A stretch of 64,000 nucleotides of DNA from Sulfitobacter sp. F26204 (GTDB lineage Bacteria > Pseudomonadota > Alphaproteobacteria > Rhodobacterales > Rhodobacteraceae): positions 1-64,000 of the forward strand of contig NZ_JAPMLQ010000002.1 in NCBI RefSeq assembly GCF_026410305.1, read 5' to 3'. Position 1 is the stretch's first letter, and each line of letters opens with the position of its first letter. A model generated the notes under the pieces. The model had not been told where the DNA came from. It searched no databases and saw only the letters and a list, made by a program, of their open reading frames with translations. This document shows, in pieces, positions 53,688 through 63,088 of the stretch. The position numbers and the translations under genes were made by a program.

Positions 53688-55205
53688 ATGTCTGACTCCG
53701 TGATCGCCGCCGATGGCCGTCCGCTCAAAGCATCGCTGAATCGCGCTCTGCGCCGCCAAAAATTGCGGGCACTTGCGCTGATCGCTCCTTTGCTGATCTT
53801 TATTCTGGTGTCATTTGTGATGCCGATTGCAGACATGTTGTTTCGTTCCGTTGAAAACGAAATTGTTGAAAATACCTTGCCGCGCACGGTGACGGCGCTG
53901 GAAGGTTGGGATTCTTCCAGTGATCAGGTGCCGGGTGAAGAAGTGTTTGAGGCGCTTTATACCGATCTGGCAATCGCGGTTGAATACAAGTCCCATACGC
54001 GCCTGGGCAGCCGTTTGAATTACGAAGCGACTGGAATTTCCTCTCTCTTCCGCAAGTCTGGCCGTCGGGTCAAGAAATTTGATACCGATATTTATGCAGA
54101 GGTTTTTGCCGCAGCGGATCCGGCATATGCGGATCCCGGACAATGGGCCGCCTGGATGTCGGACGATACCGTCCGTGCGCAATTGCCCGTGACCACAAGT
54201 GCCTATGATGACTGGGCACAGATGATCATCGACACCGATGGTGATATTCCCGCAGAAGAAACACCCTGGAATTTTGTTTATACGGCCCTTTTCCAGGATG
54301 CCGCTGCCGGCGCCTCCCTGCCCATTGCTGTCGATGTTTCCACGGTCGAGCCGGTGTCGCTGCGGGCGGAGTTCGGCGACCTTGATGACAAATGGCTGGA
54401 CCCAGAGGTCTGGCAGACCATCAAGATCTATTCACCCAAGTTCACCAATGGATATTTCCTGAATTCTGTGGACCTGATGAAGGGGCCCGAGGGCGTTGAA
54501 TCGCGGCCCGAAAACCAACAAATCTATATCAAGTTGTTCGTGCGTACCCTCATCATGTCCCTGTCTATCATGGGCATGTGTGTGTTGTTGGGATACCCTA
54601 TCGCTTGGCTATTGGCGAATTTGAAAGCACGGACTGCCAACCTGTTGATGATTCTGGTGTTGTTGCCGTTCTGGACATCGCTTCTGGTTCGGACATCTGC
54701 CTGGAAGGTATTGTTGCAACAGCAGGGTGTGATCAATGACACGCTTGTCTGGATCGGAATTGTCGCCGATGACAACCGTCTGGAACTGATCAACAATCAA
54801 ACCGGCACAATCATCGCGATGACGCATATTCTGCTGCCGTTCATGATCTTGCCTTTGTATTCCGTGATGAAAACCATCCCACCCAGCTATCTACGTGCAG
54901 CCAAATCTCTGGGTGCGACCGACTGGACAGCTTTCTGGCGGGTGTATTTTCCTCAGTCTGTGCCTGGTATCGGTGCGGGCTGCATTCTCGTTTTCATCCT
55001 GTCTATCGGTTACTATATCACGCCGGAACTGGTGGGCGGAACCAAGGGTGTCTTCATCTCGAACCGGATCGCTTATCACATTTCAAGTTCTCTGAACTGG
55101 GGGCTGGCGGCGGCGCTGGGCACGATCCTGCTGGCGATCGTGATGGCGCTGTACTGGGCGTATGATAAAATTGTCGGTATCGATAACGTGAAGTTGGGGG
55201 GCTAA
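53688..55205 (+). CDS. Polyamine-type ABC permease with large extra periplasmic domain
   Basis: The product has 505 residues, far longer than PotB (about 275-300). After the first span (about 28-50) comes a hydrophilic stretch of about 230 residues (51-282), rich in acidic and aromatic residues, which should be periplasmic. Then the permease core follows with the remaining spans and the coupling motif RAAKSLGATDWTAFWRVYFPQSVPGI. The segment may help to dock the binding protein or select the substrate. Start ATG 53688; the next gene begins 4 nt after the stop. Confidence 0.88.
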   Translation: MSDSVIAADGRPLKASLNRALRRQKLRALALIAPLLIFILVSFVMPIADMLFRSVENEIVENTLPRTVTALEGWDSSSDQVPGEEVFEALYTDLAIAVEYKSHTRLGSRLNYEATGISSLFRKSGRRVKKFDTDIYAEVFAAADPAYADPGQWAAWMSDDTVRAQLPVTTSAYDDWAQMIIDTDGDIPAEETPWNFVYTALFQDAAAGASLPIAVDVSTVEPVSLRAEFGDLDDKWLDPEVWQTIKIYSPKFTNGYFLNSVDLMKGPEGVESRPENQQIYIKLFVRTLIMSLSIMGMCVLLGYPIAWLLANLKARTANLLMILVLLPFWTSLLVRTSAWKVLLQQQGVINDTLVWIGIVADDNRLELINNQTGTIIAMTHILLPFMILPLYSVMKTIPPSYLRAAKSLGATDWTAFWRVYFPQSVPGIGAGCILVFILSIGYYITPELVGGTKGVFISNRIAYHISSSLNWGLAAALGTILLAIVMALYWAYDKIVGIDNVKLGG

Positions 55206-55209
55206 GGCC

Positions 55210-56103
55210 ATGTCAGGATTGCCACCATATGCAACGACGGGCCAACGCGCCTGGTATTATTCCTTTCGCGTAATTTGCGGGTTGATTTTCTTTTTTCTGA
55301 TCGCGCCGATCATGGTGATCATACCGCTTTCGTTCAATGCAGAGAATTTCTTTACCTTTACTCCAGAAATGTTGTCCCTTGATCCGGCGGGATTCTCGAC
55401 CAAACACTATGAGGATTTCTTTACCAATTCTGATTGGCAACATGCGCTGCGCAACTCGCTGAAAATTGCCCCTGTTGCGACCCTACTTTCCGTTTCGTTG
55501 GGCACGCTTGCGGCCATCGGCCTTAGCCAAAGTCATGTTCCGTTTCGCCGCGCCATCATGGCGATCCTGATCTCGCCGATGATCGTACCATTGATCATTT
55601 CAGCCACGGGCATGTATTTCTTTTATTCCAACCCCTATATTCCGACACCCTTTGGCAAGATCGAATTGCCCTTTACCCTGACCGGTACCTATCTGGGTGT
55701 GGTCCTTGCCCATGCTGCACTGGGCATTCCATTTGTGATCATTACTGTGACGGCGACTCTTGTGGGTTTCGACAATTCGCTGACGCGCGCCGCCGCGAAC
55801 ATGGGGGCAGGGCCGATCACAACCTTTTTCCGCGTGCAAATGCCATTGATCCTGCCGGGAGTGGTTTCTGGTGGTCTGTTTGCCTTCATCACCTCATTTG
55901 ATGAAGTGGTCGTCGTTCTGTTTGTTGGCTCTGCCGGTCAGAAAACGCTGCCATGGCAAATGTTTACCGGCCTGCGTGAACAAATTAGTCCGACGATCCT
56001 TGCTGTTGCTACAATCCTCATATCGGTGTCTATCGTTTTGTTGTTTGTTGTCGAACTCTTGCGTCGCCGTTCGGAACGGTTGCGGGGATTATCACCCAGC
56101 TAA
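55210..56103 (+). CDS. Polyamine-type ABC permease (PotC-like)
   Basis: The product of 297 residues is a standard PotC-like permease with six spans and the coupling motif LTRAAANMGAGPITTFFRVQ. It partners the preceding long permease. Its end overlaps by 4 nt with the convergent racemase gene. Confidence 0.9.
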   Translation: MSGLPPYATTGQRAWYYSFRVICGLIFFFLIAPIMVIIPLSFNAENFFTFTPEMLSLDPAGFSTKHYEDFFTNSDWQHALRNSLKIAPVATLLSVSLGTLAAIGLSQSHVPFRRAIMAILISPMIVPLIISATGMYFFYSNPYIPTPFGKIELPFTLTGTYLGVVLAHAALGIPFVIITVTATLVGFDNSLTRAAANMGAGPITTFFRVQMPLILPGVVSGGLFAFITSFDEVVVVLFVGSAGQKTLPWQMFTGLREQISPTILAVATILISVSIVLLFVVELLRRRSERLRGLSPS

Positions 56104-56834
56104 GACAGCCAGAGCCGTCCGGGCAGACCCGCGGGCGGTGCGACGTTGGCAAGTTGCATCAAATGCCAGGCAAGAACCTGGTTGCTGGACAGGACTGGCT
56201 TGTTGATCTTGCGTTCTATCGCGTCGATGATGTCCAGGGTGCGCAGGTTCGTGCAAGACAGGAAAACGGCTTCGCAAGCCGTGGAACGCCCCATTTCGAC
56301 CGCTGCGTCAATGATTGAGTCTGCGCTGATCCGGACGACATTTTCTTCCAGCGATTCCTCGAAGCTTAGCAGACGGATGACATTGATCCCTGCTTCTTCC
56401 AGTACTTGCCGCAATTGATTGGAAATGGTGGCGATGTAGGGCGTGATCAGACCCAGCGTCCTGATGTTCAGGGCAGCGCAGGCCGCGACAAGTGAGGTCA
56501 CGGGATCGGTCACATGATCGGTTGCAACACCTTTCTTGATCAACCCGGCGACCTGTCGGGCACCGATCTGTGCGGTTGCGGAGGTACAGCCATAAGCGAC
56601 CGCGCCAAACCCTGCGCCGCGCGGCAATAATTCAGCAGCAGCGGTAAGCTTGCCCTGCATCTGCGTGATCATCTGCCTGTCCAGTTCGACACCTGAAGCC
56701 ACACGGCTGACAAGCATTTCGGTGCTGAGCGGCAAAAGGTGCCGCATGTCACGTTCAAGCGTTTCATCGGCTTGCAAAACCACCAACCCCAGTTGAACAG
56801 GTCGGACCGTCGTGAGTGTGTAGGGCACCGCCAT
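56100..56834 (-). CDS. Maleate-isomerase/EutA-like Asp/Glu racemase family protein
   Basis: The product of 245 residues has the two-domain Asp/Glu racemase fold. Both catalytic cysteines are seen: C83 in YGCTSAT and C194 in SCTNLRT, as in maleate isomerase, arylmalonate decarboxylase and the EutA protein of hydroxyectoine breakdown. ATG 56834 overlaps the upstream stop (TGATG); a start at 56876 would extend into that gene. It is the third gene of a - strand operon with an M24 hydrolase and a PLP enzyme. Confidence 0.85.
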   Translation of the reverse strand: MAVPYTLTTVRPVQLGLVVLQADETLERDMRHLLPLSTEMLVSRVASGVELDRQMITQMQGKLTAAAELLPRGAGFGAVAYGCTSATAQIGARQVAGLIKKGVATDHVTDPVTSLVAACAALNIRTLGLITPYIATISNQLRQVLEEAGINVIRLLSFEESLEENVVRISADSIIDAAVEMGRSTACEAVFLSCTNLRTLDIIDAIERKINKPVLSSNQVLAWHLMQLANVAPPAGLPGRLWLS

Positions 56835-57994
56835 CAAAGCACCCTTATGGCTGGCCCTTGGGGGGCAGAAAGCCATTCCGGAGCGTCCCCAGTCACAACG
56901 ATATTTTCTTCGTGCACCATGATTTGACCGTTCGGCAAGGTCATTCCGGGTTCCAAAGTCAGGACCATGCCGGGCAACAAGGGGGTGTGGTCATTGGCGA
57001 TCACCGATGGCCACTCGGTCAGTTGCAGACCCAAACCATGCCCAAGCCGACCGGCTCCTGATCCCGCATTGTCGGGATTGACCAAAGTGTTCATTGCATG
57101 AAACAGATCTGATATTAACGTCCCCGGTCGTGCAATTTCAAAGGCTGCATTCACGGCCTCGATCAGCCGCACATGCGCTGACAGCACCTGATCACTGGGC
57201 CGACCGACGCTGAAATTTCGATCGAAATCGCAAAAATAACCATCCCAGACCAGCCCTGTATCGAGCATCAGCACATCACCCGGTAGCAACGGCGCATCTG
57301 TCGCAGGCGAGATGACATCATCGTAACCACCCTGACCGGCCCCACCCGCCAGATAGGGAACCCAATCAGCGCCTTGATCCAGACATAGGCGCTGAAAATC
57401 CCGAAAGACCCGCGACAGCGGCACCTTCGCTTGCGCGATTTCAGGCACGCGGTCAAACGCGGTAGTGGCAATTCTCGCAGCAGTTCTGATCTTGTCGATT
57501 TCGGCCTTTGATTTCACCATCCGTAACTGTCTGGTCAGCCCGGCGTCACTGACGATCTGCCGAGGGGCAAGAAGGTGCTCTAACTGTCTGAAACTGGCAA
57601 GGGGCATGCGCAGGTGGCTTTCCATCTGATCTGCGATGCCGATGCGCTGACCTGTGGCAGTGACTTCCATCAGGGTATTTGCCAAAAGGGATATGCCGTC
57701 ATCGGTGTAGTCCGGCGCTTGCCAGGTTCGCAGATCATCAAGCCATGTTTGCCTCATGAGGGGCTCTCCGATTGTCGGAATAACCGCGATGGGATCGCCT
57801 GATTGCGGCATGACAACAAACCAGGGGCGCGTAGGGCTTTCCCAGAAGCGGGTCAGAAATCCTGAATAATATTGCACCTCGGCCTGCATGGTAAGCAGCA
57901 AGGCCGCCAGATCGTTTTGGGCCATCAGGTCCTGGGCACGTTGGCAGCGGTTTCGAAACTCGGTTGCGGAAAACCCTCGCGGTGGCAGGTCCAT
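56834..57994 (-). CDS. M24-family metallohydrolase (Xaa-Pro peptidase/ectoine-hydrolase-like)
   Basis: The product has 386 residues: an N-terminal creatinase-like domain (1-155) and a C-terminal pita-bread domain. All five metal ligands of the family are present: D245, D256, H319, E348 and E362 (in LDTGLVWDG, CDFDRN, GHGLGLQ, LEPG and HEEN). Members cleave X-Pro peptides, creatine or ectoine. Neighbouring EutA- and EutB-like genes suggest a small-molecule C-N hydrolase rather than a peptidase. ATG 57994 overlaps the upstream stop by one base. Confidence 0.87.
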   Translation of the reverse strand: MDLPPRGFSATEFRNRCQRAQDLMAQNDLAALLLTMQAEVQYYSGFLTRFWESPTRPWFVVMPQSGDPIAVIPTIGEPLMRQTWLDDLRTWQAPDYTDDGISLLANTLMEVTATGQRIGIADQMESHLRMPLASFRQLEHLLAPRQIVSDAGLTRQLRMVKSKAEIDKIRTAARIATTAFDRVPEIAQAKVPLSRVFRDFQRLCLDQGADWVPYLAGGAGQGGYDDVISPATDAPLLPGDVLMLDTGLVWDGYFCDFDRNFSVGRPSDQVLSAHVRLIEAVNAAFEIARPGTLISDLFHAMNTLVNPDNAGSGAGRLGHGLGLQLTEWPSVIANDHTPLLPGMVLTLEPGMTLPNGQIMVHEENIVVTGDAPEWLSAPQGPAIRVL

Positions 57995-59037
57995 CACGCG
58001 CTCGCTTCGCTCAGGATCACCAAAACGCGAGATTCTTTGGTCAAGCCAAAGGTCGCTGGGTCCTGCGCCGCGACCAGAAGCCCCGCAATTCCCGCCGCCC
58101 CGGATGGGGTGGACGGCAGCCCAGCCTCGGCACTTGCAGAGCTTCCGCTTTCTCCTTCGTCTTCGGTCACAAGCATGAAAAAATCTGCGTCGCGCGCCAA
58201 CCCCTTGAGAGCGATCAGTGACGGTTCTTTGCAATCCAGCCGCCCCATCTCAGAGGGCGGGCCGGTTGTGACTTGTGGCGCGCCTGCCGCCATCGAGGCG
58301 AACAAAGCGGGTGCATACTCCGGTTCGACAACGGTGATTATTGGACCAGCCCCCCAAATCTCGCGTGCCAGGGCCGCTGTAGATGCGGCCAAACCGCCAA
58401 CACCGGCCTGCAGGAAAATATGTGTCGGCGCGGTCTGCATTTGACCTGCTGCTTCGCGCAGCAGTACCAAATACCCTTCCATCAACCGATGCGGGCGCGC
58501 AATATAGCCGGGCCATGAACTGTCCGACAGCAAGGTCCAGCCCTGTGCCTGCGCTGCCTCTGCAGCCGCCTGCATGGCCTGTTCATAGATACGCCCTTCG
58601 CGACGGACGTCAGCCCCGATACCACGCAACCTGTCGGCAAAGCTTTCGGGTACGGTTTCAGCAAGAAATATGACGGACTTTGCGCCGAATGCGGCTGCGC
58701 CTGCTGCGACAGACAAACCGTGGTTTCCCGCGCTTGCCGTAACATATGTTTGCCCCTTGGTCTTTGCGTGTTCTGCATCATACGCAATTACATAGGCGGC
58801 ACCGAGTGCCTTGAAACTACCTAATCCCATGCGACCGCGTTCGTCTTTGACATACACATCGGCGACGGCGGCTTGTGTCGCCAGGTGATCGGACCTCACC
58901 AGCGGCGTCTGTTGCGCGACGGGACAGCGCGCCAGAAGTGAACTGGGCGTTTCGGCATCAACGCTGGGCCAGGGAATATCAGAAAGAGCGGTCTGGACCT
59001 GATGGCGTATTTCAGACGAGGGGTGGATATGTTTCAT
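57994..59037 (-). CDS. PLP fold-II lyase, diaminopropionate ammonia-lyase/EutB-like
   Basis: The product of 347 residues is a pyridoxal-phosphate enzyme of the serine/threonine dehydratase group. The PLP lysine is K76 in GLGSFKALGAAYV, the phosphate loop is SAGNHG (102-107) with a glycine-rich GVGGLAAS later. The sequence is closest in feel to diaminopropionate ammonia-lyases. Such enzymes remove ammonia from amino acids with a beta leaving group. It begins the - strand operon, divergent to the hydrolase at 59193. Confidence 0.82.
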   Translation of the reverse strand: MKHIHPSSEIRHQVQTALSDIPWPSVDAETPSSLLARCPVAQQTPLVRSDHLATQAAVADVYVKDERGRMGLGSFKALGAAYVIAYDAEHAKTKGQTYVTASAGNHGLSVAAGAAAFGAKSVIFLAETVPESFADRLRGIGADVRREGRIYEQAMQAAAEAAQAQGWTLLSDSSWPGYIARPHRLMEGYLVLLREAAGQMQTAPTHIFLQAGVGGLAASTAALAREIWGAGPIITVVEPEYAPALFASMAAGAPQVTTGPPSEMGRLDCKEPSLIALKGLARDADFFMLVTEDEGESGSSASAEAGLPSTPSGAAGIAGLLVAAQDPATFGLTKESRVLVILSEASA

Positions 59038-59192
59038 GGTACGTGGCTATCACGAGAGGCGGGGCTACGGAATAATTTTCGCAAGACATCTGGGCATTGT
59101 CCTTGTGATCTATTGGCGGAATCCTAGGGTGGGTTGTCTGAAACTGCGCTTGTGACGGCTGTTGCAGTCCTGACCGGCATAAGGATCAGACA

Positions 59193-60155
59193 ATGCGCAA
59201 GACCTTGGATGTTCGCGGCCGCCGGGGCATCTATAGCCGAGAAATGCTAGGAATGAGGAACCGGAAATTGGACGCCCGATTTGAACAGATGATGGCCATA
59301 CCCCGTGCAGAACGCGATTTTCAATTGTCGCCCAGCCTGTCTGCAAAGAATGCAGAAGCCACATTGGAAAGCATGGTTGTGGCAACGCACAAGGCACGGC
59401 AAGATCCTGACCTGTTGGTGCGGGCCGATATTGCCTATGGGCCACGACCGCGGCAAAAGCTGGATGTTTATTGCCCTGCGGCACCTGAAAAACGCCCCAT
59501 GCCTGCTGTCATATTTCTTCATGGCGGTTTTTGGCAGGAAGGCGATAAATCGGTATCGGGTTTTGGTGCTGCTGCCTTTGCCGGATTGGGATGGGCAAAC
59601 ATCGCTGTTGGTTACAGTTTGACACCGGATGTCAGCTTGAGCGCCCTCACATCCGAGATTCATGAGGCGGTCAAATTCATCGCAGATCATGCGGCCAGTT
59701 GGGGTATTGATCCGGAACGCCTTGTTTTGGCTGGGCATTCTGCAGGCGGACATCTGGCGGCGACCGTACTTTGTGATCTTTTGAAAAGCGGTGCACAACG
59801 TTTGATATGCGGTGCTGTGCTGGTGAGTGGCGTTTTCGAGCTTGGTCCCATTGCTGCGTCTTACGTCCGAGACTTGACGCCAATGACGGCGGATGAGGTG
59901 CATGGTTTGTCGCCATTGCGCCATCCGCTCAAAGTCTCATTACCGGTACATATCCTTGTCGGTGCCGATGAACCAGAAGCGTTTGATCTGCAATCCGTGG
60001 TGCTGCGCGACAAGTGGTCGGATGTGATCCCCGAATTGACGTTTGACCGGGCAAAAGGGCGTGATCATTTTGACATTCTGGAGGAGTTGTCTGCATCAGG
60101 ATCGCCCACCGTTGAAGCAATCGCCAGGATGTTCAGCCCAACGATGAAAGACTGA
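59193..60155 (+). CDS. Alpha/beta hydrolase, arylformamidase-like
   Basis: The product of 320 residues is an alpha/beta hydrolase. The oxyanion motif is FLHGGFWQEGDKS and the nucleophile serine lies in AGHSAGGHLAATV; the catalytic histidine is probably in GRDHFDIL. The HGGFWxxxDK form recalls kynurenine formamidase-like enzymes, which cut N-formyl or other amide bonds. The ATG at 59193 follows AAGGA by 7 nt and adds about 45 residues before the usual core. Confidence 0.82.
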   Translation: MRKTLDVRGRRGIYSREMLGMRNRKLDARFEQMMAIPRAERDFQLSPSLSAKNAEATLESMVVATHKARQDPDLLVRADIAYGPRPRQKLDVYCPAAPEKRPMPAVIFLHGGFWQEGDKSVSGFGAAAFAGLGWANIAVGYSLTPDVSLSALTSEIHEAVKFIADHAASWGIDPERLVLAGHSAGGHLAATVLCDLLKSGAQRLICGAVLVSGVFELGPIAASYVRDLTPMTADEVHGLSPLRHPLKVSLPVHILVGADEPEAFDLQSVVLRDKWSDVIPELTFDRAKGRDHFDILEELSASGSPTVEAIARMFSPTMKD

Positions 60156-60241
60156 TTGATTTCACGGGGTTCCCTGCGCAGGATGTGCCGAACGTTCAGG
60201 CAATACAGGCCTAACCTGGTAATACACACAGAGGATGGATC

Positions 60242-61561
60242 ATGATCAGCAAGGAATTGAACGATGCGATCACCCTTACCGGACCAGCGACAGATGCAGG
60301 AGCGGTCCTGCGCCGCTATTGGCAACCCGCTGCTCTGTCGGACGAGTTGATCGGTGATCGGCCCGTTGTTCCTGTGACATTGTTAGGCGAACGGCTTGTC
60401 CTGTTTCGGGACAATGAAGGTGAATTGGGATTGATCGACCGCCACTGCCCGCACCGCGGTGCGGATTTGTGTCATGGCAGGCTTGAGGACAACGGCCTGC
60501 GGTGTCCGTTTCATGGCTGGCATTTTGACCGAACCGGCCAATGTGTCGAACAGCCCGGTGAACCGGATGGCAGTCGGATGCACGAGAGCATTCGCAGCAC
60601 CTCTTATCCGGTTGTGGAAAAGAACGGAATAATTTTTGCCTATATGGGACCGGGCGAACCACCTGTATTTCCGAATTTCGATTGCTTTCGCGCGCCTGAT
60701 ACCCATGTTTTCGCCTTCAAAGGTCTGTGGGAATGCAACTGGCTGCAAGCGATGGAGGTCGGCATCGATCCGGCGCATGCATCTTTCCTGCATCGGTTTC
60801 TCAAGGACGAAGACCCGGCGGAAAGCTATGGCAAACAATTCCGCGACAAGGCGGCGGATACCAATATCCCGATGACGAAACTGTTGCGCGAATATACGAA
60901 TCCCGAAATCGAAGTGGAAGAAACCGACTATGGCTTGCGCCTGATCGCGCTGCGCCATCTGGACGCGGCGAAAACCCATATCCGCATTACCAACCAGATT
61001 TTTCCACAGGCTATTTCCATTCCGATGAGTCGCGAGATGATCATCACGCAATGGCACGTGCCGATAGATGATGAACATTGCTACTGGTATTCGATGTTTA
61101 CCAGCTTCAGGGCACCGGTGGACAAGGAATTGATGCGTGCGCAACGGCTCAAGGAGCATCGCCTGCCTGACTACGCGCCGCTAAAGAACAAGCGGAATAA
61201 TTACGGCTTTGACCCTGAGGAACAGCGCACCGAAACCTATACCGGCATGGGTATGGACATCAACGTGCATGACCAATGGGCGGTGGAAAGCCCTGGTCCG
61301 ATCTTTGACCGCACCCGCGAACATCTGGGCAAGACCGATGTCGCGATCATTAAATATCGTCGTATGTTGCGGGCTGCGATAGCGGCGGTGAAAGACGGAC
61401 AGGAGGACACCTTGCCGATGCGCAATGGCGTGGATCCGACGGCGGTCTATGGCCCGATCTCGAATGATACGATTGGCGACAAGAAGGAATGGCGCGAAGT
61501 GTCGGCAGCCAGCGACGCGGAGCGGCGGGCAGAGTGCACCGATTGGGATGCAACGGTGTGA
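60242..61561 (+). CDS. Rieske oxygenase, large subunit
   Basis: The product of 439 residues is a Rieske non-haem iron oxygenase. The [2Fe-2S] cluster ligands are C69, H71, C88 and H91. The mononuclear iron site has GIDPAHASFLHRF, with D176, H179 and H184 matching the D...HxxxxH pattern. It most resembles one-component phthalate- or vanillate-type oxygenases (alpha subunit only). No reductase or ferredoxin gene lies in the window, so the electron source must be elsewhere or just beyond the end. Confidence 0.9.
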   Translation: MISKELNDAITLTGPATDAGAVLRRYWQPAALSDELIGDRPVVPVTLLGERLVLFRDNEGELGLIDRHCPHRGADLCHGRLEDNGLRCPFHGWHFDRTGQCVEQPGEPDGSRMHESIRSTSYPVVEKNGIIFAYMGPGEPPVFPNFDCFRAPDTHVFAFKGLWECNWLQAMEVGIDPAHASFLHRFLKDEDPAESYGKQFRDKAADTNIPMTKLLREYTNPEIEVEETDYGLRLIALRHLDAAKTHIRITNQIFPQAISIPMSREMIITQWHVPIDDEHCYWYSMFTSFRAPVDKELMRAQRLKEHRLPDYAPLKNKRNNYGFDPEEQRTETYTGMGMDINVHDQWAVESPGPIFDRTREHLGKTDVAIIKYRRMLRAAIAAVKDGQEDTLPMRNGVDPTAVYGPISNDTIGDKKEWREVSAASDAERRAECTDWDATV

Positions 61562-61568
61562 GGGCTGT

Positions 61569-63023
61569 ATGAAGGCGCTGAAAGACAGGATCGCCGCGGG
61601 AACCCTGGCGCGGGCCGGCGTTCTGGATGAAGCACGGATTGACCATTGTGTTGAAATCATTGCGCAGGCCGAGGCCGCCAAACTGGAAACAGTGCGTGTG
61701 CTTTTCACCGATCAGCATGGGGTGTTGCGCGGCAAGGCCATTGTAGCAAGTGCTTTGCCCTCGCTTTTTGCAGAGGGGATGGCGGCACCGTCGACCTTGC
61801 TGCTGAAAGACACGTCGCATCGTACCGCTTTTCCGGTCTGGGATGCGACGGGCGATGTCGCCGGAAATATGCGCGGTGCGGGCGACATTCTGATGCTGCC
61901 TGACCCTGCAACCTTTTGTATTCTGCCCTGGTCGCCCCGTTCTGCATGGGTTTTGTGTGATCTGGTCGATGCCTCAGGTGCCGCTACACCGTTTTGCACC
62001 CGCTCGATCCTGCGCCGTGCCCGGAACAGCCTGGCGGAACAAGGCATGGCGCTGGTGGTCGGGCTGGAAGTGGAATTTCATGTTTTTCGTAAATCCGATG
62101 CGCGACTGGATCACGCGGATGCCACGATGCCGGGTCAACCGGTGCGAACAACGAACCTCGCTCAGGGGTATCAATATCTGACCGAAACGACCTACGATAC
62201 GCTTGAGCCGGTGATGGATGAACTGCGCCGTATATGTCAGGGTTTGGGCCTGCCGATCCGTTCCATGGAAGTGGAGATGGGGCCAAGTCAGTTTGAATTT
62301 ACCTTTGATCCTGCCGACCCGATGACCCATGCAGACAACATGGTCAAGTTTCGCACGGCGGTGAAAGAGGTTTGTTCCCGTCAGGGGCTGCATGCAACTT
62401 TCATGTGCAAGCCGAATCTGGCGAATACGGCGGCAAGCGGCTGGCACTTGCATCAATCGTTGGTAAATATTGATACCGGTGAAAATCTGTTTGAGCAGTC
62501 GGGAAATGAACTTACTGCATCCTGTAGCGCCTGGATTGCCGGTTTGCTGAAACATGCCTGCGCATCCTGCCTGCTCAGTACACCGACGGTAAATGGATAC
62601 AAACGCTATCTGCCACATCAACTGGCCCCGAACCGCGTTGTGTGGGGACGTGACAACAGAGGGGCGATGCTTCGTGTCTTGGCGAAACAGAGCGACCCGG
62701 CCAGCCGGATCGAAAACCGCGTTGCAGAGCCCGCAGCCAATCCTTACCTGTTTTTTGCCAGCCAGATCATCGGAGGAATGGATGGTCTGGCGCGCAAGCT
62801 ATGTGCGACAGAAGCGGTAGAAGACCCCTATGATTCCGCGGCCGAACCGCTGCCCGACACCTTGTTAGATGCGATCGAAGCCTTTGGCAGTTCGCAACTT
62901 TTCCGGGAAAAATTGGGGGACGAATTTGTTGACTACCTTTGCCACATCCGGCGTTCCGAATGGGACCGCTATCACAGGACGGTGTCAGAGTGGGAGCAGC
63001 AGGAGTATTTTGGCTTGTACTGA
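61569..63023 (+). CDS. Glutamine-synthetase-like ligase (PuuA/GlnT type)
   Basis: The product of 484 residues belongs to the glutamine synthetase family that joins glutamate to amines. ATG 61569, seven nt after the oxygenase stop, is chosen; the frame to 61425 lies inside that gene. Family segments are intact: VRVLFTDQHGVLRGK, EVEFHVF, SGWHLHQSL, NGYKRYLPHQLAPNRVVWGRDN (as several short stretches) and ENRVAEPAANPYL. No adenylylation site is obvious. Relatives make gamma-glutamylputrescine, gamma-glutamyl-alkylamides or gamma-glutamylanilide. Confidence 0.88.
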   Translation: MKALKDRIAAGTLARAGVLDEARIDHCVEIIAQAEAAKLETVRVLFTDQHGVLRGKAIVASALPSLFAEGMAAPSTLLLKDTSHRTAFPVWDATGDVAGNMRGAGDILMLPDPATFCILPWSPRSAWVLCDLVDASGAATPFCTRSILRRARNSLAEQGMALVVGLEVEFHVFRKSDARLDHADATMPGQPVRTTNLAQGYQYLTETTYDTLEPVMDELRRICQGLGLPIRSMEVEMGPSQFEFTFDPADPMTHADNMVKFRTAVKEVCSRQGLHATFMCKPNLANTAASGWHLHQSLVNIDTGENLFEQSGNELTASCSAWIAGLLKHACASCLLSTPTVNGYKRYLPHQLAPNRVVWGRDNRGAMLRVLAKQSDPASRIENRVAEPAANPYLFFASQIIGGMDGLARKLCATEAVEDPYDSAAEPLPDTLLDAIEAFGSSQLFREKLGDEFVDYLCHIRRSEWDRYHRTVSEWEQQEYFGLY

Positions 63024-63088
63024 CCGGCTTGCAAAATGGCCGGATTGAATGTCTAAATTGACGAAGGAAATGAACAGGAGTTCTTTTA

